Part shown: positions 62,427 through 64,000 of the stretch, piece by piece
How the letters are laid out: the number at the start of each line of letters is the position of its first letter
Position numbering within the stretch: the stretch's first letter is position 1
Origin: CAUZWH01 sp965247665
GTDB taxonomy: Bacteria; Pseudomonadota; Alphaproteobacteria; SHVV01
Direction: 5' to 3'
Assembly (NCBI GenBank): GCA_965247665.1
Contig: CBDFHH010000002.1
Coordinates: 434,001-498,000 of the forward strand
Length of the DNA: 64,000 bases
Notes under the pieces: model-generated
Seen by the model: the letters and a program-made list of their open reading frames with translations, nothing else
Databases searched by the model: none
Told to the model about the DNA's origin: nothing
Made by a program: the position numbers and the translations under genes

Positions 62427-62448
62427 TCGAGCTCGCCGGCGAGCTCGA
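62427..62448. promoter_or_regulatory. Perfect 22-bp palindrome between convergent genes
   Basis: TCGAGCTCGCC followed directly by its reverse complement forms a perfect 22-bp palindrome with no spacer. It lies between the TauD gene end and the end of the decarboxylase-like gene. It could be a regulator or partition-type binding site, or form a terminator cruciform; no T-run supports the latter. Confidence 0.5.
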
Positions 62449-62551
62449 GGGTTGGAGCGAACCGTTGCTCCGTAACGCTCATGCCGATCGGGTTCGACCG
62501 ATCTCCCCTAACCAGGCTTGCTCTTGCGCCCTCAGCCGCGAGCGCATCGCG

Positions 62552-63562
62552 CTACCTGCGCCCCGCGTCGATCGGGCGCCAATCGCGCGTGCTTTCGACG
62601 AAGAGGTCGTCCGGCTCCCACTTGAAGAGGGAGATTCCCTGCTCGAAAGACCAGCGTGTCATCGCATCCAGCGTGGGGCGGTTGGGCTCGACGCCGAACG
62701 GCCAGTAGTCCTCGCCCATCAGCGCCTTGGTCTGTTCGATTTCGGCGACCAGCCAGGGCAGCGTCACGGTCAACGCGTCGAGCTCGTGCAGGCGCTCGAT
62801 CGCGCGCTGCTTGGAAATCTCGAACGCCGCCATCAGGTTGAGCGGCAGCCATTCGTATTTCTCGAGCACGTCTTCGCGGATACCGAGCACGTGCATGATC
62901 GGCCATACCTTGCTGCGCTCCCAGTATGCGCGCTCCGCCGAGCGAAAATCCGGGAACAATCGTTTCACACCCGGATGGCCTTCGAGGAAGATCTCAGGGT
63001 CGCGGGCCGCGGTGATGGCGTCGATCTCGCCGTCGAGCAGCATTTGGCTCAGAGTCGTGCCGGGCGGCGCGGCGCTGGCCTCGACGCCTTCGGGCAGTTC
63101 GAACTCCTTCATGTAGGCGTGGTCGAAGGCGGTATCGACGCCGCCGAAGCAGTATTTCATGTCGGTATGCGCGACGCCGAACTCGTCGGCCAGCGTACCC
63201 TTGACCGATAGCCCGCGGGTGAAGTGGTAATTCGGCATACCCAGGGTCTTGCGTTTGAGGCCTTCCGGCGTCTCGACGCTGCCGTCGCTCCGCACCCAGA
63301 TCGAGCAGTGCGCGAACACCCGCGATACGATTACCGGAATGGCGCGGTAGGGCAGGTCGTAGCGCGAGCGCGACAGCATGTAGGTCGACAGCGACATCTC
63401 GCAAACCTGGAACTCGCGGTTGCGCATCAGCCGCGGGAACGAGCTCGACGGCGGCAGGTGGAAATAGGTCACGTCGCAACCCTCCACCGGCACCTCGCCG
63501 GTCTTGACGCCCTGAACACGGTCATAATTGTCGGTGACGATGGTTAGCGGCACAGGTGCCAT
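62552..63562 (-). CDS. 4,5-dihydroxyphthalate decarboxylase-like protein
   Basis: The 336-residue protein resembles 4,5-dihydroxyphthalate decarboxylase: TIVTDNYDRVQGVKTGEVPVEG at the start, VCEMSLSTYMLSRSRYDLPYRAIPV, VFAHCSIWVRSDG and a C-terminal EDYWPFGVEPNRPTLDAM. The fold is that of a periplasmic binding protein but no signal peptide is present, so it acts in the cytoplasm. It would decarboxylate a hydroxylated aromatic acid. A strong AGGAGG site precedes ATG 63562. It supports an aromatic carboxylic acid substrate for the surrounding Rieske genes. Confidence 0.83.
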   Translation of the reverse strand: MAPVPLTIVTDNYDRVQGVKTGEVPVEGCDVTYFHLPPSSSFPRLMRNREFQVCEMSLSTYMLSRSRYDLPYRAIPVIVSRVFAHCSIWVRSDGSVETPEGLKRKTLGMPNYHFTRGLSVKGTLADEFGVAHTDMKYCFGGVDTAFDHAYMKEFELPEGVEASAAPPGTTLSQMLLDGEIDAITAARDPEIFLEGHPGVKRLFPDFRSAERAYWERSKVWPIMHVLGIREDVLEKYEWLPLNLMAAFEISKQRAIERLHELDALTVTLPWLVAEIEQTKALMGEDYWPFGVEPNRPTLDAMTRWSFEQGISLFKWEPDDLFVESTRDWRPIDAGRR

Positions 63563-63836
63563 GGAACCTCCTGTCGTATTGGTTACGCGGGCGATGCCAT
63601 TCGCCGTTTGCGGCAATTTCCCCAAAGTATACGGGATCAAGCCGCATCGCTTCCCGATTCTCATGCGGCTCGATATTGCCAGGCGCCGCATCGGGCCTGG
63701 ACCTTCGCGGACCGCAGCCGATCTCCAGGCCAGCTTCGCTTGTCGGTCGCCTCGATGCAGGTCAAAGTTGACGGTCGCCCGCGGCCCCCTTGATCGCCGA
63801 GGGTTCGCCCGACACAATCCTTCCGCGAGGAGGCAA

Positions 63837-64000
63837 ATGGCCCGACAGCAGCGTTTCCTGACCGAGAGTTACGGCGCCTACCACCAGGCACGGTTGCCGC
63901 CTTTCGACGAGACCCTGGCGCGGGTCGGCCCGGGCACGCCGGGCGGCGAATACCTCCGGCGTTTCTGGCACCCGGTCGCACAGTCGGCGATGCTCGGCGA
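63837..64000 (+). CDS. Rieske oxygenase, N-terminal part (copy 3, runs off window)
   Basis: Only 54 residues are visible. ESYGAYHQARLPPFDETLAR and VGPGTPGGEYLRRFWHPVAQ match the starts of copies 1 and 2. GAGGAGG precedes ATG 63837. The Rieske motif lies beyond the edge. It is divergent from the decarboxylase-like gene across 270 bases that hold no other gene. Confidence 0.85.
   Translation, partial: MARQQRFLTESYGAYHQARLPPFDETLARVGPGTPGGEYLRRFWHPVAQSAMLG

Overview
The window reads as high-GC chromosomal DNA of a Gram-negative heterotroph. An alphaproteobacterium is my best guess, from the style of the pyruvate carboxylase, OmpA/coiled-coil protein, BKACE, CaiB-type and Liv-type genes; nothing here fixes the genus. 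I saw no rRNA or tRNA gene and no CRISPR array. The gene content is dominated by catabolism of small organic compounds: four Rieske oxygenases (one cut by the right edge), two TauD-type and one PhyH-type dioxygenase, two VOC dioxygenase-like proteins, two amidohydrolases, two RidA proteins, CoA-linked enzymes and several uptake systems.

Region 1 (1-12.4 kb) is a quaternary-amine locus. It holds a dimethylglycine/sarcosine dehydrogenase-like flavoprotein, a BKACE plus carnitine 3-dehydrogenase pair, a CaiD/CaiA-like pair with an NDP-forming CoA ligase, and a ProVWX-type betaine importer. Together they suggest carnitine/crotonobetaine uptake and conversion to glycine betaine, with the flavoprotein acting further down. 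Region 2 (12.6-20.3 kb) has a broken TraB/GumN gene, pyruvate carboxylase, a fused LivG-LivF ATPase and an Old Yellow Enzyme homologue. Region 3 (20.5-21.6 kb) is an AT-rich DUF3800 gene split by thirteen perfect 16-bp repeats.

Region 4 (21.9-39.6 kb) has two livHMK transporter sets, both without ATPase genes, in opposite orientations. Between them lie an amidohydrolase, a maleate-isomerase-like protein and an OmpA-domain coiled-coil protein that seems to start at CTG. A cupin, PhyH dioxygenase, aldo/keto reductase, CitE-like lyase, CaiB-like CoA transferase and HpaB-family protein complete it. Region 5 (39.6-44.4 kb) is a scrap yard: a deleted IS630 element with intact ends, a TauD/RidA pair, two integrase fragments, a VapBC module and a kinase fragment.

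Region 6 (44.5-51.3 kb) has tandem amidinotransferase-like paralogues, one with Ser in place of the nucleophilic Cys, then an EmrA/EmrB-type pump translationally coupled to a ThDP enzyme. Region 7 (51.4-64 kb) starts with IS remnants, a membrane protein with an early amber codon and a second toxin-antitoxin pair. It then becomes a dense catabolic cluster: Rieske-VOC divergent from amidohydrolase-VOC-RidA-Rieske-Rieske-TauD, then a dihydroxyphthalate-decarboxylase-like gene and another Rieske gene. I know of no characterised pathway with this set, and it is the strongest candidate here for an undescribed metabolic system.
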